Assembly (NCBI RefSeq): GCF_008831285.2
Contig: NC_045150.1
Location: 10,616,001-10,680,000 of the forward strand
Length of the DNA stretch: 64,000 nt
Direction of reading: 5' to 3'
Origin: Nymphaea colorata
Taxonomy: Eukaryota; Streptophyta; Magnoliopsida; Nymphaeales; Nymphaeaceae
Within the stretch, counting starts at the first letter, position 1; each line of letters starts with the position of its first letter. The notes beneath the pieces are model-generated. The model did no database searches. It was not told the origin of the DNA and saw only the letters and a list, made by a program, of their open reading frames with translations. Shown here piece after piece: positions 1 through 10,343 of the stretch. The translations under genes were made by a program, and so were the position numbers.

Positions 1-322
1 GATCCACTACATTCTAATAACTTTTTATTAATACTTTTGGCCAATGGTGGAACCCAACATGAGCTCAACGACCAGGCAAAAGACCCCAGCGTTTTCTAGC
101 TCCACTCTTCTAAACAGTAAACAGTCGGTGATGAAGCGCTACAAAGAAACAAAATGAGTTCGAAAATGCAATTGGTTCAAGTCATTATCCAACACAAGAT
201 AAAGGTACTGAAAGCAACTAAACATTGAAAATTCAAATCATTTCCTTGACCATACGAACTACAATACGCTCGAAACCAAACTAAGCATCAATGATCATTA
301 TAACCAACCATTAGATTAACAC

Positions 323-655
323 ACGAAGGTCGCATGGGTGGAGGCAGGTGTGGCTAACTTGTAGGCAATTACCCACACAAACCTACAAGGAGTGCTTATT
401 TTTATATTGACACATCAAAACAAATTTTCTCGTTTATATGTTGATGCCCTTTAGAAAATTGAAATTTTAGAAACTTGAAATTTATTAGTAATGCCTCTTA
501 GCCGGCCCCCCTCAATGTTTCTTTATTTTCACATTAAACATCTTTAAATTACTTTAAATATATCCTTACATAAATGAGTGCCCATTTGGATATAAAAATC
601 TTCAAACAGTGCCCCTCCCTCCAACAAATTTTTTTGGTTCCACCTTGGTTCCGCC
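323..655. mobile_element. MITE-like insertion of the CAGTGGC family
   Basis: Copy 2 of the duplicated block runs straight across this point (23101-23150), so the extra sequence of about 330 bases is an insertion or was retained here only. Its right end reads as the complement of GCAGTGGCGGAACC. Its left part shares the GGCAATT(A/G)CC-type stretch with the short elements at 60650-60825 and 62520-62696. The left boundary is not exact and no clear target duplication is visible. The family assignment rests on shared end sequence only. Confidence 0.55.
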
Positions 656-689
656 ACTGCCACGACGTGACTATTGTGTAAGAGAATTT

Positions 690-1560
690 TATAAGAAACT
701 CTAAGCCTGAAAAAGTCACAACTTTGAAGAAATGACTCTCAAACGAATCCCTCAAACATATACACAAGACTGATTGGGACATACCTGGTGAACAAATTAT
801 CTGAGAATGGGCCCGAGGTATTCTGTCCATAGATCGTAACTTGCCACATCAGTTGCCATCCATTCATGGCGACATAAAAATTGCAGAATGAGTAGTCCTC
901 CCGTCACCAGTTCCTCCGTCCTTGCACTTACAAATGCCATCGCGTCTGACTTGAACTCCGGAATATAAGCATTCAAATCGTCCCAACCACCGCCGTAACA
1001 GTGCACCCTCCCCTTGTTGCCTGCACCACCAGGAGCTTTGGAGTGCCAGTGTGATAAATTCTCAAGACTATAGAGTTCTGCAGAAATGCAGCACATGAAA
1101 ACACAGCAGGCTGAGATAAAACTGGGAGAGAGCAGATGTGTAGAAGTGTAATTGTATTCTCGATTAGAAATGAACTACTTACAGAGGTATATAGACAATC
1201 AATTAAAACAGAAAAAATGAACGAATCTGCCTTAAGTAATTATTTTCCCTTTTACAATGAATTATAAACATTGTTAACAATAGATGGTCGTCAATTTCTG
1301 ATAGATGATTTGATTCTCTCCACTAACCCACTACTCATCATGAGAGAACTTTCTCCAGTTTTCTCCAATCTTCTTGCTTGAGACTTACAAATACATATTT
1401 CTCAACACAATATAGGGCCAGTGAAGAATTGAAACAGTAGATTGATGCTCGAGGAAATAGCCGCAACGTGAATAAAACGATCCGGCCACCGCTGCCACCC
1501 AGTGCGATAAACCAGAAGGCACGGAACTGAAGAGCATGTTGATCAAATCATTCCCGACAG
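690..1560 (-). pseudogene. SABATH methyltransferase relic, copy 1
   Basis: SABATH enzymes transfer a methyl group from S-adenosylmethionine to carboxyl groups of small acids such as salicylate or jasmonate. Reading leftwards, 1560-1413 encodes GNDLINMLFSSVPSG then WVAAVAGSFYSR, the family's 'NDLPGNDFN...GVPGSFYGRLFP' region. Positions 1070-797 encode SHWHSKAPGG, NKGRVHCYGGG and EELVTGGLLILQFL, matching the 'LHWLSQVP...NKG...GG.MVL.FLG' region. The two pieces are separated by about 340 non-coding bases, and weak similarity with an in-frame stop continues to about 690. The SAM-binding N-terminus and the C-terminus are missing. The gene is dead. Its twin is at 23240-23560 plus 31760-31912. Confidence 0.82.
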
Positions 1561-1564
1561 TAAG

Positions 1565-3140
1565 ATGATTAATTTCAACTCAAGGCAATGGAACTGAAGG
1601 CAATGGCCAGTCATTTGCCTGTCAAAAATTGTTTTCTTCTGTAAGATGTGGCTGATGAGATGGCTGTGTATGTCCCTGTTTAAGGGACTATAATGTTACC
1701 AACGATTACCTTAACACATTTAATATTCTTTCTATGTTTCTTCATGGACTTTTTGTCCCTTAAATTGTGAAATAGAGGTCGGTTGACATCAAGGACATTA
1801 TAGGAGTATTCTATGAATCTGTCTTAAGAATGGAGCATATGCATATAACACTAGAACTAGTGTACCATGATTACGTCTCAATTTTTGATACAGATTTATA
1901 AAAATACTTTCACAGCATCCCCGCTGCTAAACCACCTCATATGGAGCACATGGCTGACTAACTGCGTCTTGTGCCAAAGTTTGCTTCCACAATGTTGTCC
2001 ACATCAGGTCCACACTTTTCCACTTGGTTGTACCATCATCACTAAATATTTTAGGTGATAATAAGGTGGCGATTGTGAAATCCAAAATAATTAAAGTTTT
2101 GTCAAAAACAGCTCTTAGCGACAAGATAAAAAGTAAGATTTGGCTGATTTTTCGCACTTGGTTTTTTGTTTGGATTACAAAAATGATTTGGTATAGTAAA
2201 TATATTGGTCTGATTAAAATCTTGGGGGACAAAACCTTGTTTTATGGATCAGGTTTTCCAGGCTTCTCTACAAAATGAGTTTTGTCAAAAATTGGGTTTG
2301 TGGGAAACCCCGTTTTAAGTTACCCAAACATGCATAAAATTGTGTTTTGAAGGCAATGCTTTGCCTCCAAAATATAAATTTAGGCTGTCACTCAAACGCC
2401 CCTATAGTAATTATTTCTCAAGGTATCTGTTGAATGATGGCCCGATAAATTTTCACATGAATTCTACAAAATGGCCATATTCTGTAGCTATGCTTCCCCA
2501 TTATCATCACCGGCACATGTGCATATATACATGCCCATGCCTCAAGACATTATTAGCCACCAACTTCGAGGAAGCGGCAAATCGGTCATGAATTGCACCA
2601 GCTAGAACATAACAAAAGGATTGTTTGTATTATAAATAATTCAAGCCGGCATCAAGGATTGGTAAAGATGGTTAGATTTTGTGGTGTCCGATGCGAGTAA
2701 AACATTAACAGAGAGCCGTTATTATGGTGGCTGACATCAAAAGGGTCATTGTGTTGAATCCTGTGGTTGCTATCATACAGGAATAGACATTATAAATGCA
2801 TATAGATTCATGTCTGCAAAGTAAATGTGGCAAAAAAAGTTCAACGTTGTGTGGTGAAAAAAGCTTAATATTAGGAGGAATTTTAAGGTTTGACTGCTAC
2901 CTCCACAACTGAACAACATTTAAGTGTGGATAATAGATAAAATATATCAAAAGCAGAGAAAGTTAAGAACATAACGCCAGCCCACTAGGAAGATTGTAAT
3001 TTTAAAATTGATAAATAACAGTGATTGAATCATAAAGCAGATACTGATCACCATATAACAACAAGTTAGATGCCAATTTATGACACACAATAAAATAATC
3101 TAAAAAACGTATACTATATAGGACACGCTTCCCCCTCGAA
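1565..3140. other. Non-coding part of the duplicated block, copy 1
   Basis: No gene is recognised. The sequence is AT-rich and conserved in copy 2 at about 31913-33380. Around 2041-2405 there is a stretch with GTCAAAAACAG and TGTGGGAAACCCCG motifs ending in CACTCAAACGCCCC, which resembles an old MITE end. It is present in both copies, so it was there before the duplication. No terminal inverted repeat could be confirmed. Confidence 0.5.
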
Positions 3141-3504
3141 AGAGTGGCTTAACTTGTGAGATGAGAACCTACTACTGCGATTGCCCTTAACGAGTTGCTC
3201 GGCCTCTGCAGGTGTGCGCTTCCACCAATGATTGCCCACCCACTGCTGTGAGTTGCTCGGCAAAGACCAGGGAAGATTCCGGCTGGACTGGCAGTTGGCT
3301 TTCCACAGGAAATATGGGGGAGAAGCCGCCGGAAAAGTCGCCCGAGTTTTGGCTTCGAAAGGAACCTCTTACGCTTGTCTGGTCTCCACAACCTTGCTGC
3401 TTCATCTCCTTCTACGACTTTTCCATGATGGTATCACTTTCCCGACCAAAAAATTCGATTGTACAAAACTGGCATATTTATTAAGGCCACCAAATTTTCT
3501 TCCT

Positions 3505-3720
3505 TTAGTTCCTTAGATAAGGCAAAATCAATGAGCAGTTTTGTCTCATCTTATCTACCAGCTTGATTGATTGCAAATGAACAGGAGAAAATTTCATGCG
3601 TACTTTAAAGGCTCCCTTCTTGCTTAGGCACTCCATCTTCAACTTTCTTTGCGAGTCAAAAAAAATAGTGGCTCTGACATCTTGGTACTCCTTGCTTCTT
3701 CTTGGTTGTTTCCTCTTCAT
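3505..3720 (-). other. Small ORF shared by both block copies; function unknown
   Basis: A 71-codon open frame, rich in lysine and arginine, reads RKLKMECLSKKGAFKVRMKF in its middle. Copy 2 keeps the same frame and almost the same residues at 33753-34004, with a different N-terminal part. The surrounding non-coding bases are equally conserved, so the shared frame is weak evidence for a gene. It may be an exon remnant or chance. It matches no family I know. Confidence 0.2.
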
Positions 3721-4083
3721 GTTCGCCTTCTAATGGTAGGGTCGCCAAACACACACAGTTAAAGAGAACACTGAAGCTGAATTGTAGTTAGTTTTTGGGA
3801 AGAAGTTATTTCAGATATGACAAAAATGACTTTATTGCAAAGAAATGTCTGTTTCACAAAGACATTTCAATGGGATCGCGCCAATCGTGGAGTCTTTCGG
3901 CGAACCTTATGGTCCCATGGATACAAGAACTGTGATCTCATTTTCTTCCATGTTCCAAAGCAGTTGCGCTTGCCGTCACCCTTGACTCAGCGAATCTCTT
4001 CTAATTAAATACCTCGACTCCCACCCTTCCTTCTTCATCCTACTTACACCGGCCACAGTTGAGCAGGCTCGCTCGCTCGCTGA

Positions 4084-4422
4084 ATTGGTTGCTGGATTGT
4101 CAAGTTACCCTTACTGTTGGCCGCCATGGCCATGCTTGTGATGAGATACTCTGCTGCAGCAATAGCAACAGGGAAACCCACGGCATACTATCCCTTCCAT
4201 GGCAGCAGCTGGAAAATCGGAAGGAAGGTTATCAGTACGTGACAACATATTGGAATACACCCCAGGAAATACGTACAGAGGGATTTGGCAAGTTTGATGG
4301 GGCAAGAATCTCCATGGGCTTCTAGCAAGAAGGCTCATCAGAGCCCGCAGCCGCCTATGTCCAACTCCAACCACCCAATTTATGTTTCGGGCGTTGCCCC
4401 ACCTCCCCCTCCACCCATGTAG
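4084..4422 (+). pseudogene. Small secreted proline-rich protein, copy 1 (broken)
   Basis: The 113-codon frame aligns along its length with the open gene at 34332. It has an N-terminal hydrophobic signal-peptide segment, the spaced motif HGSSWKIG, the motif ESPWASSKK and a C-terminal run of prolines before TAG. Two lesions are visible. The start codon has become ATT at 4084, where the sister copy has ATG. Codon 53 is TGA (4240-4242) where the sister has CGA, a typical CpG-to-TpG change. The 5' flank, including an AATTAAATAC TATA-like stretch near 4003-4012, is shared with the sister copy. A secreted role is inferred only from the signal peptide. Confidence 0.72.
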
Positions 4423-4435
4423 TAGAACTAAGTGC

Positions 4436-4755
4436 TGTTAGCAAGATTACAGAAGTTTACAGGGATTGCCTCCATTATTTTCCTCCCGTGTTGAGGAAGA
4501 TTACATATGCCAGTTTCCTTTTGTCGTGGTTTCTTTATTCATCATATTGTGTTGCCTTGTTTATCACATGAACCCTGTGTGATTCTCTTGCCTAATATTG
4601 GTCTGGACTGTAGCCTATAAAGAGAGAGTTCATCCTCTCTCAAAGATCATCACAGAGAAATAAAAGAGTTCTCCCATTCTCGTGGACGTAGGCATTGTAT
4701 TGCCGAACCACGTACATGCTTGTGTCTTTCTCCCTTGTTTTTCATGTTTTTAACA
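4436..4755 (+). repeat. 5' LTR of copia element D
   Basis: The LTR starts TGTTAGCAAG and ends TTTTTAACA, with TG...CA borders, and is followed directly by the primer-binding site. It contains a likely TATA box (CCTATAAAGAG near 4614) and, downstream, an AATAAAAG polyadenylation-like signal near 4660. The length is 320 bases. Confidence 0.88.
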
Positions 4756-4767
4756 TGGTATCAGAGC
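4756..4767 (+). other. Primer-binding site (initiator tRNA-Met type), element D
   Basis: TGGTATCAGAGC lies immediately after the LTR. It is the usual Ty1/copia primer site, complementary to the 3' end of plant initiator tRNA-Met. Confidence 0.9.
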
Positions 4768-5744
4768 AGGCATTCTTGCTGTCTACCGCAAGATCGCTCG
4801 TGAGCTACCTGTGACCGATTCTAGCCAAAAGTGCAGGAGGTTCAAGAGCGACGAGAGTTAGCGGTATTATCCCTAGGAGGAGGGCACATCATCCTTTGTT
4901 TCCCATAGCATATTCTTCAACGTCTGTGCAAAAATCAGAGTACCTCTGTCTCTGCACCAGAGTGCCGCTGGATCATCCTTCAGCTGGTGGGAGTGTTGCG
5001 ACGCCAAGAAAGTCTTGCGAAAGAGTGCTCGCTGGATCAACCCTGTTCCAGCAAAAAGTTCTCCTGCGTTTCACAGCGATTGAAACTTCCACCGGCGTCG
5101 GCCAAAAAACCCCCATATCGGCGTCACCAAAAACAAAAAAAAACCCTCATCAGCGTCGCCCAAGCTTGGGAGGGTCATCTGACAGAGAGAGAGGCCGCCC
5201 ATCGCTCCAGCGTTGCACGGTCATCCTCTGCTGATTCAGTTTGGTGGAACGCCCATAATCCACTGGTGCGCCCTTCTTCACACTGCATCTTTATTTTCTC
5301 TGCCTCTTGAAGTTTTCCTTTTACTTGAGAGGGGGCGACACTAGCAGCAGCCACCTCTTCATCCGTTACATGGGGCTGCCAAATGTTATCGTGTGAGAAA
5401 GGGAAGGACTTCCAAAAAGGAAACTGCCCTCCTTGTAATCGGGTGATACTGGGCAAGCCAACCGCTTCAAAAAAACTCGCACGTTCTTCCCTAATAAGAG
5501 AGTCCCACCGCCTTAGTTGGCACCATTCGCCTTTACTAGCCGTTTCAAAAGAAGAAGGATCATTCCGCTCGCCCACCAATTCCTCCCAAAAGGAAACTCG
5601 CTCTTGGTTTCTTTTTACCAAAAAGCCACAAGGGAGAAATCAACCCAAGCAGCAAGGCGATTTTCTTTTTACCGATCGCTAACGTTCAAAATGGAGCCGC
5701 TCAAGAGACGAACATTCCAGAGGGCTAAAGTCCTCTATTCAACA
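4768..5744 (+). other. Leader of element D
   Basis: Nearly 1 kb separates the primer site from gag. It carries no recognisable retroelement domain. A 148-codon frame on the opposite strand (5175-5621) has no family resemblance and is probably chance in this GC-richer leader. The leader may hold transduced host sequence, but nothing in it is identifiable. Confidence 0.45.
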
Positions 5745-6674
5745 TGGTACATTAACAATTACTTCCACTCTTCTCAATGGCGCAAACTATCTAAGTTGGG
5801 CCAAGGCTGCAAGACTCTTTCTTAGTGGAAGATCTAAGGCGGGATACGTAAATGGAAAAATCAAACCTCCGGATACTAATGCTCCCAAGAGTGACATGGT
5901 TATGTCATGGTTGATCAATTCGATGGAGCCTTCAATAACTAACATGTTCATGTACCAAGACATGGCACAAGGTATTTAGGAGTCACTCAAGAACTTTTCA
6001 GCGAGCAAAATAATCTTGCTCGAATATATCAAATCCAATGTGAGATTGCTAACCTCACGATGGGAGACAAAGACATCCAGCTATACATCGGAAGACTTCG
6101 CTGTCTCTTGATGAACTCCTCCAATACCGACCAGCTACGTCTGATCCCGATATCTTCAAGCAACGGTTCGAGGAAGATAAAATATTCAAAGTGTTGGCTG
6201 GTCTCAGTGAAGACTATGAAACATTGTACAGCCAGATCTTAAACTCATCTCCTCTCCCAACCTTCAATACTGTTTGCCAAATCATTCAAAGAGAAGTTTC
6301 CAGGCAAAAAATCATGAACTCAGCCACCAAGGACGAAGGCGCAGGATAAAATTTTGAAAAAATGGTTTATATCTCTCGCATGCAAGGAGGGCAAAGGAGC
6401 AGATCAAATAATATAAAATCCTGCGGCAAATTGAAGTGCACCCATTGCAAAAAAAAAATGGTCACACTCGTGAACGATGTTGGGAGATTATAGGACGACC
6501 CGAGAAGGAGAAACCAAGCATGACGTCCAAGGATATCAATTTAGCAAACTTTGTTACCAAAGATGATCTGGAAAAAAATTTCCAAAAATTTTCCAAGACT
6601 AATCTCATCTCCTCTCAACCAGTCGGTGAAAGCTCTGAAGGTAACTCCTTAGCTTATCTTTCTATGAAAAAAAA
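5745..6674 (+). pseudogene. Copia gag of element D, frameshifted
   Basis: Gag forms the particle that packages the element RNA. Pieces in different frames match a UBN2-type copia gag: LSWAKAAR near 5790, a stretch with SWLINSMEPSITN near 5905-5940, and a zinc knuckle at about 6436-6480. The knuckle reads C-T-H-C, then five residues where four are usual, then GH and RERC. The extra lysine codon lies in a run of A, which suggests slippage. Several frameshifts and stops make it non-functional. Element F has the same gag with far fewer lesions. Confidence 0.8.
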
Positions 6675-7345
6675 AATAATGCATGGATTATTGACTCTGG
6701 AGCAACCGATCACATGACTAGTGAATCATCTACACTTAATGAACTTATCAAAGATTATAAACAGCCTGTGTTCACTGCCGATGGTTCTTCTATAAATGTC
6801 GAGGGTGCTGGTACAATGACGTTCTTTGGAAATCAGAAATCTAAAGTTCTTCTAATTCCTAAACTTGCAGCAAATTTGATTTCAGTTAGTAAGATTACTC
6901 AAACTTACAATTGTTTGGCAATTTTTTCTTGCAAGGACGTGACGTTTCAGGAACTGAACTCGAAGAAAGTGATTGGTAAAGGACATCTCCAAGGAGGATT
7001 GTATGTTCTCGATGATGACTGTGTTAGCCTTCTCATCAGCAACTGACGAAACTCTGAGTACCAGATATGGCATGCTAGATTGGGACACATTTCAGACCGG
7101 AGTATCAAACAACTTATTCCTCACCTTACTACAGAAGATTGGGCATGCGACCTTGTGAGTTTTCCAAGTTCACAAGACTTCCGTTTCAATCGTCAGTAGA
7201 AAAATCTGTAGAAGTTTTTGATCTTATACACTCTGATGTATGGGGACCAGCTCCTGAAAAATCTCATACCGGATATAGATTTTATGTCTCTTTTATCGAT
7301 GATATGACTCGTGTAACCTGGATTTATTTTCTCAAGAATAAATGT
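6675..7345 (+). pseudogene. Copia protease and integrase N-terminus, element D
   Basis: The aspartic protease site reads WIIDSGATDHMT at about 6682-6717. The following frame keeps the normal protease region to about 7045. The GAG-pre-integrase piece has the family's WHARLGHIS pattern near 7068, then the integrase core begins with LIHSDVWGPAPEKS and SFIDDMTRVTWIYFL. The core carries the first catalytic aspartate but ends before the second Asp and the Glu. The frame then runs on, without a stop, into unrelated sequence. Confidence 0.82.
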
Positions 7346-7439
7346 GAGGTTCCTCCTGGGTCTACTACCGGCCATCAGCAGTTGTCTTTCATGTTTCCAA
7401 ATGGAGCAAACGGTCTCAAATCTGAGGGCCCGTTTGATT

Positions 7440-7665
7440 GTCGGGTGAAATTTAACGTGGTAAATTTACCATGGTAAATTTTCCTGGAAAAAATTACAGG
7501 ATGAAATTTCTCCTTCTTCCAATCTGAGGCTCTGTTTGATGCACAGGAAAATTTGACGTGTTAAATTTAACCCTGTTTGATACACATGAAGAATTTAACG
7601 TGGTAAATTTAACCCTGTTTGATGCAGAAGAAGAATTTAACGTGGTAGATGTTTTTTTTTCTTCT
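7440..7665. repeat. Left sub-terminal repeats of the PIF-like element
   Basis: The motif TTTAACGTGGTAAATTTA recurs three to four times, interspersed with CCCTGTTTGATGCA or CCCTGTTTGATACA. The counterpart on the right (9690-9865) has TGAAATTTCACCCG arranged as palindromes. Such repeats commonly serve as transposase binding sites. Confidence 0.65.
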
Positions 7666-7853
7666 TGTCCCAAATGATTTTACTGGAACCACTAGTGAAG
7701 ATTCTTAATCCATAAATTAGGATTACCAAGGAAAAATACAAGCAATACAAAATTCATTGAGTAAAAGGACAATCCCAAGCTGACTCGGGCAATTTCTGAG
7801 TCGACTCGCGGAGTATGCCAACAATGATTATATTGCAGCTTTGAGCATTTTCT

Positions 7854-8150
7854 TTGATTTATACAAAGGTTTTCTACTTGAGTTCTGCTTGTGGACTTTA
7901 TGTTCTGTTCCATACATCTGTCTGGCTCCAGCTTGAAGAACATTCCATTTACAGGTTTCTCCAGGCTATTGTCGAAAGTAGAAAAGTCTCCTACCCAATT
8001 GACTGGGCAGATTTCATCTCTTGCAGTAATTACAACATACTAATGAATGCTTCACAACTTGGTTTTATGGATGCTGCCATGGTATGCATTTTACAAATTT
8101 TCTCAAAGCAACGCAAATCTCAGCAACTTGAATGCTTTTGGTACAGATAA
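7854..8150 (+). other. Open frame inside the PIF-like element; unrecognised
   Basis: A 98-codon frame contains YRFLQAIVESRKVSYPIDW and NASQLGFMDAAM, followed by GTATGC, a possible splice donor. The composition looks exon-like, but I recognise no family. It may be a second captured exon on the opposite strand to the hydrolase exon, or chance. Confidence 0.2.
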
Positions 8151-8261
8151 TTAACGTTTGCTCATTAATAAATCCTCTTTTCGTCCTTCAAGTAATTCAG
8201 TTCAACAAAACAAATCAAAAAATTCATAGAACATAACAGCATGAAGAGCGGCACACATGCT

Positions 8262-8449
8262 TCAACTAGCTCCTACTCTCATGCTTGTCCGTTGAACAGT
8301 GTCATGGACATAGTTAACATATTTATTGAACCATTCAATCGTGTGAGTTTGTGCTTCTTCTGCTCTCTTCACAGCAGCTTCATCATCAGTTTTGTATCTC
8401 ACTGTCCAGCTATGTGCAGCGTCGAGGAATATCTTCATAAAACTATTAC
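8262..8449 (-). pseudogene. Last exon of a dienelactone hydrolase-like gene, captured
   Basis: Dienelactone hydrolase family proteins are alpha/beta hydrolases with a Cys-Asp-His triad. Reading leftwards from a good splice acceptor (pyrimidine-rich tract then CAG at 8450), the exon encodes AAHSWTVRYKTDDEAAVKRA and ends WFNKYVNYVHD...VGAS with TGA at 8262-8264. The 'HxWTVRY...AVKRAEEAH..WF.K.V' pattern is the family's C-terminus, and the catalytic histidine is kept. Upstream exons with the nucleophile cysteine are not found within the transposon. The piece is therefore a captured gene end and probably inactive. Confidence 0.72.
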
Positions 8450-9299
8450 CTGCAGATGAAGATCAATTGTTTAGTGTTATGTTTTTCCAAATGAAACTAT
8501 AGGAATACTCAAGCAGGTGATGAAGAGCAACCATTCATATCAATTCTACCGGTGCCTCCAAAAACCAAGCAAGAGAGGCAAAAGCATGTCAAATATAGAA
8601 AAATAATCAGCTCAATACCAGCTACACTAACTAGAACAACGTAAATGCAACAGAAAAAGAGCTCCCATTGAAGAGCTGAACTGACAGCCTCCCACCAAAT
8701 TCATACTAAAGCGACCTTCAACATACAGTACAAGACATCCTAACAAGATAGCATCTGAAAGAAGCCTGCCTGAATATAATTTTGCTGAGGAGAAGACTTG
8801 CTGCTGCTGGCGGGCAGTGGGATTTGATGGCAAAGGGCGATGATCTGCTCTTGGTGAAAGAGGGGGCAAAATGCAACTTGAGTGAAAAAAAAAATCCCCG
8901 CGGTGAATAGGAATACTCAAGCAGGTGATCTTTGAACTATCCAATTATTTCAAGTAACTACTGCCGCATATCATGACAATCAAATAAGAGGAAAAGGCAC
9001 TAGTAAAATGAAAATCCTATGCCTCCAACAAGTGCAACAAATTCTGCAATATACCAAAATTAACATTGGCATAGCAGAACTTTGGTGGAATCTCCAGAAA
9101 CTCTCGAAAGTGGCTCTGTTAGGTATCCAAAGGGGCTCTGATTTTTTCATCCCTCCATTACGCATTATAGCAAAAAATAAAATTGAAACAACAAGAAAGT
9201 CAAGGTATAAGAGATGGCTACAGAAATCAATCAGCAGAAGCACCAAGAAACGAAGGAATTCAAAACTATGATGAATGAGAAAAATTAAAAACAAAGAGG

Positions 9300-9770
9300 A
9301 ATGCCCTAATCGGTGGTTCAGACGTTTGCCCTGCCGCGAGAGAGAGAGGAATTTACCTCGCAGATGTCCCTCCTGCTCGTCCCTGGCAATGAAGGAAGGT
9401 TAGAGAGATGGCTGGCTTGCTCCATCGTGAGAAGATAAAAGGCTGCTGAACGGTGGCGAAGGCATCAGCAAGAGGGAAAGGGAGAAAGCGAATGCATCGA
9501 CAAGAGCAAGAGAGAAAGGGAGAAAGCGAACCGGCAGAGGAGCGGAGCGGTGATGGCGAGTGGCGACGGTGAGAGGGGCGACGCCTCTGGTGCGACGGTG
9601 AGAAGGCACAAGGCTGAGCGAAGAAGAAGCTGCGGAGGTGAGGAGGTTTGGGGAGAAATGAGGTAAAACGAAGCATTGTCGAGCCGGTGAAATTTCACCC
9701 GCTCGAAAGTCCAAGCTGTGAGCTCGGACTTTCGAGCGGGTGAAAGTTCACCCGCTCCCTTTTCCATTAA
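9300..9770. other. GC-richer segment of the PIF-like element
   Basis: This stretch is GC-richer than its surroundings and contains GA-rich tracts (9340-9350, 9470-9530). Three overlapping frames stay open on the minus strand because of base composition. It may be a captured promoter or 5' untranslated region, since it lies upstream of the hydrolase exon on the same strand. No protein domain is visible. Confidence 0.35.
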
Positions 9771-10343
9771 ACGGGTGAAATTTCACCCTGTTTGATGCTT
9801 GTTTAGTCGGGCGGGTGAAATTTCACCCGCCCGTACATTTTTCACCTTTTTCGAGTGATTTACCCCGGCAATCAAACGGGGCCTGAGATAATGATGAAGA
9901 GACTAGTGTTAAATAAGGTCCAATCGCCCATTCATATACAACTCCTGGAAGACGATCACCGTGTCATCTTTGAGTCCACAGTCGAAGTTCAACGTCCTAT
10001 AGTCAAGAACTTCTTCCGTCCCATCTGGATACCTTTACCGAGAGTTTCGGAATTTCGTATATGTTACCAAGGCCGACTAGTTATTGATGGGCTGAGGTTT
10101 ATCGGTGTTCCCTGTCACGGGAGGTGTGCGATGTTGTCTCGTTATGCAATTGGTGGATCAGAAGTGGTCAAGGTTGAAGAGGTGGCAGCGGAAGATTGCC
10201 ACGAAGATGGCGGAGGTCGTAACAATGAAACTGAGGCTGAAGAGGAAGCAGACAGGGAGCCCGAAGTATTCATCAATGTTCAAGAGGAGGTGGGGGAAGA
10301 TGGCCTCGAAAATGGTGGCTGCCATGTTCTGGCCCACAAGTAG

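Larger units (their letters stand above)
1..4435. repeat. Duplicated block, copy 1
   Basis: This stretch matches 22806-23870 followed by 31736-34680 in the same orientation. By eye about nine bases in ten agree over the first 300 bases. The match covers the SABATH relic, the AT-rich middle, the region near 3150-3720 and the small secreted-protein gene near 4084. It starts at the first base of the window, so the block probably extends further left. It ends where a copia LTR begins at 4436. Copy 1 holds a MITE-like insertion (about 323-655) that copy 2 lacks, and copy 2 holds a tandem copia array that copy 1 lacks. Both insertions therefore postdate the duplication. Confidence 0.9.
4436..7345 (+). 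mobile_element. Ty1/copia element D, 5' part only
   Basis: The element has a 5' LTR (4436-4755), a tRNA-Met-type primer site, a long leader, then gag, protease and the N-terminal half of integrase. At 7345 the copia sequence stops: the integrase breaks off after IYFLKNKCE, and reverse transcriptase, RNase H and the 3' LTR are absent. The gag type and LTR resemble element F (51180-56345), so the two belong to one lineage. The element sits 13 bases after the stop of the broken secreted-protein gene. With no 3' LTR, the target duplication cannot be checked. Confidence 0.85.
7426..9883. mobile_element. Non-autonomous PIF/Harbinger-like transposon
   Basis: The ends are inverted repeats: GGGCCCGTTTGATTGTCGGG on the left and the complement of GGCCCCGTTTGATTGCCGGG on the right. 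They are flanked by the 3-base direct repeat TGA (7423-7425 and 9884-9886). This end type and a 3-base duplication are typical of plant PIF/Harbinger elements, though TGA departs slightly from the usual TWA target. The element is 2458 bases. No transposase is visible. Both sub-terminal regions hold short repeats, and the interior holds a dienelactone hydrolase exon, so it looks like a gene-carrying (Pack-type) element. Confidence 0.8.
7346..10343 (+). pseudogene. Unrecognised coding segment fused in frame to integrase, split by a transposon
   Basis: If the transposon at 7426-9883 and one copy of its TGA target duplication are ignored, the integrase frame of element D continues as one open frame to TAG at 10341-10343, about 180 residues. 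It includes PPGSTTGHQQLSFMF before the transposon, then FFRPIWIPLPRVSEF and LVIDGLRFIGVPCHGRC. The C-terminus is very acidic (runs of Glu and Asp, about residues 115-165). I recognise no family. It could be an exon captured by the copia element or host sequence at the truncation point. The transposon makes it non-functional. Confidence 0.5.

Noticed and set aside
5175-5621. 148-codon frame on the minus strand in the element D leader
   Set aside because: It has no family resemblance, overlaps open frames on the other strand, and lies in a retroelement leader.
9353-9767. Three overlapping 100-codon frames on the minus strand
   Set aside because: All three frames are open because of GC-rich, low-complexity composition. 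No motif is shared with a known protein.
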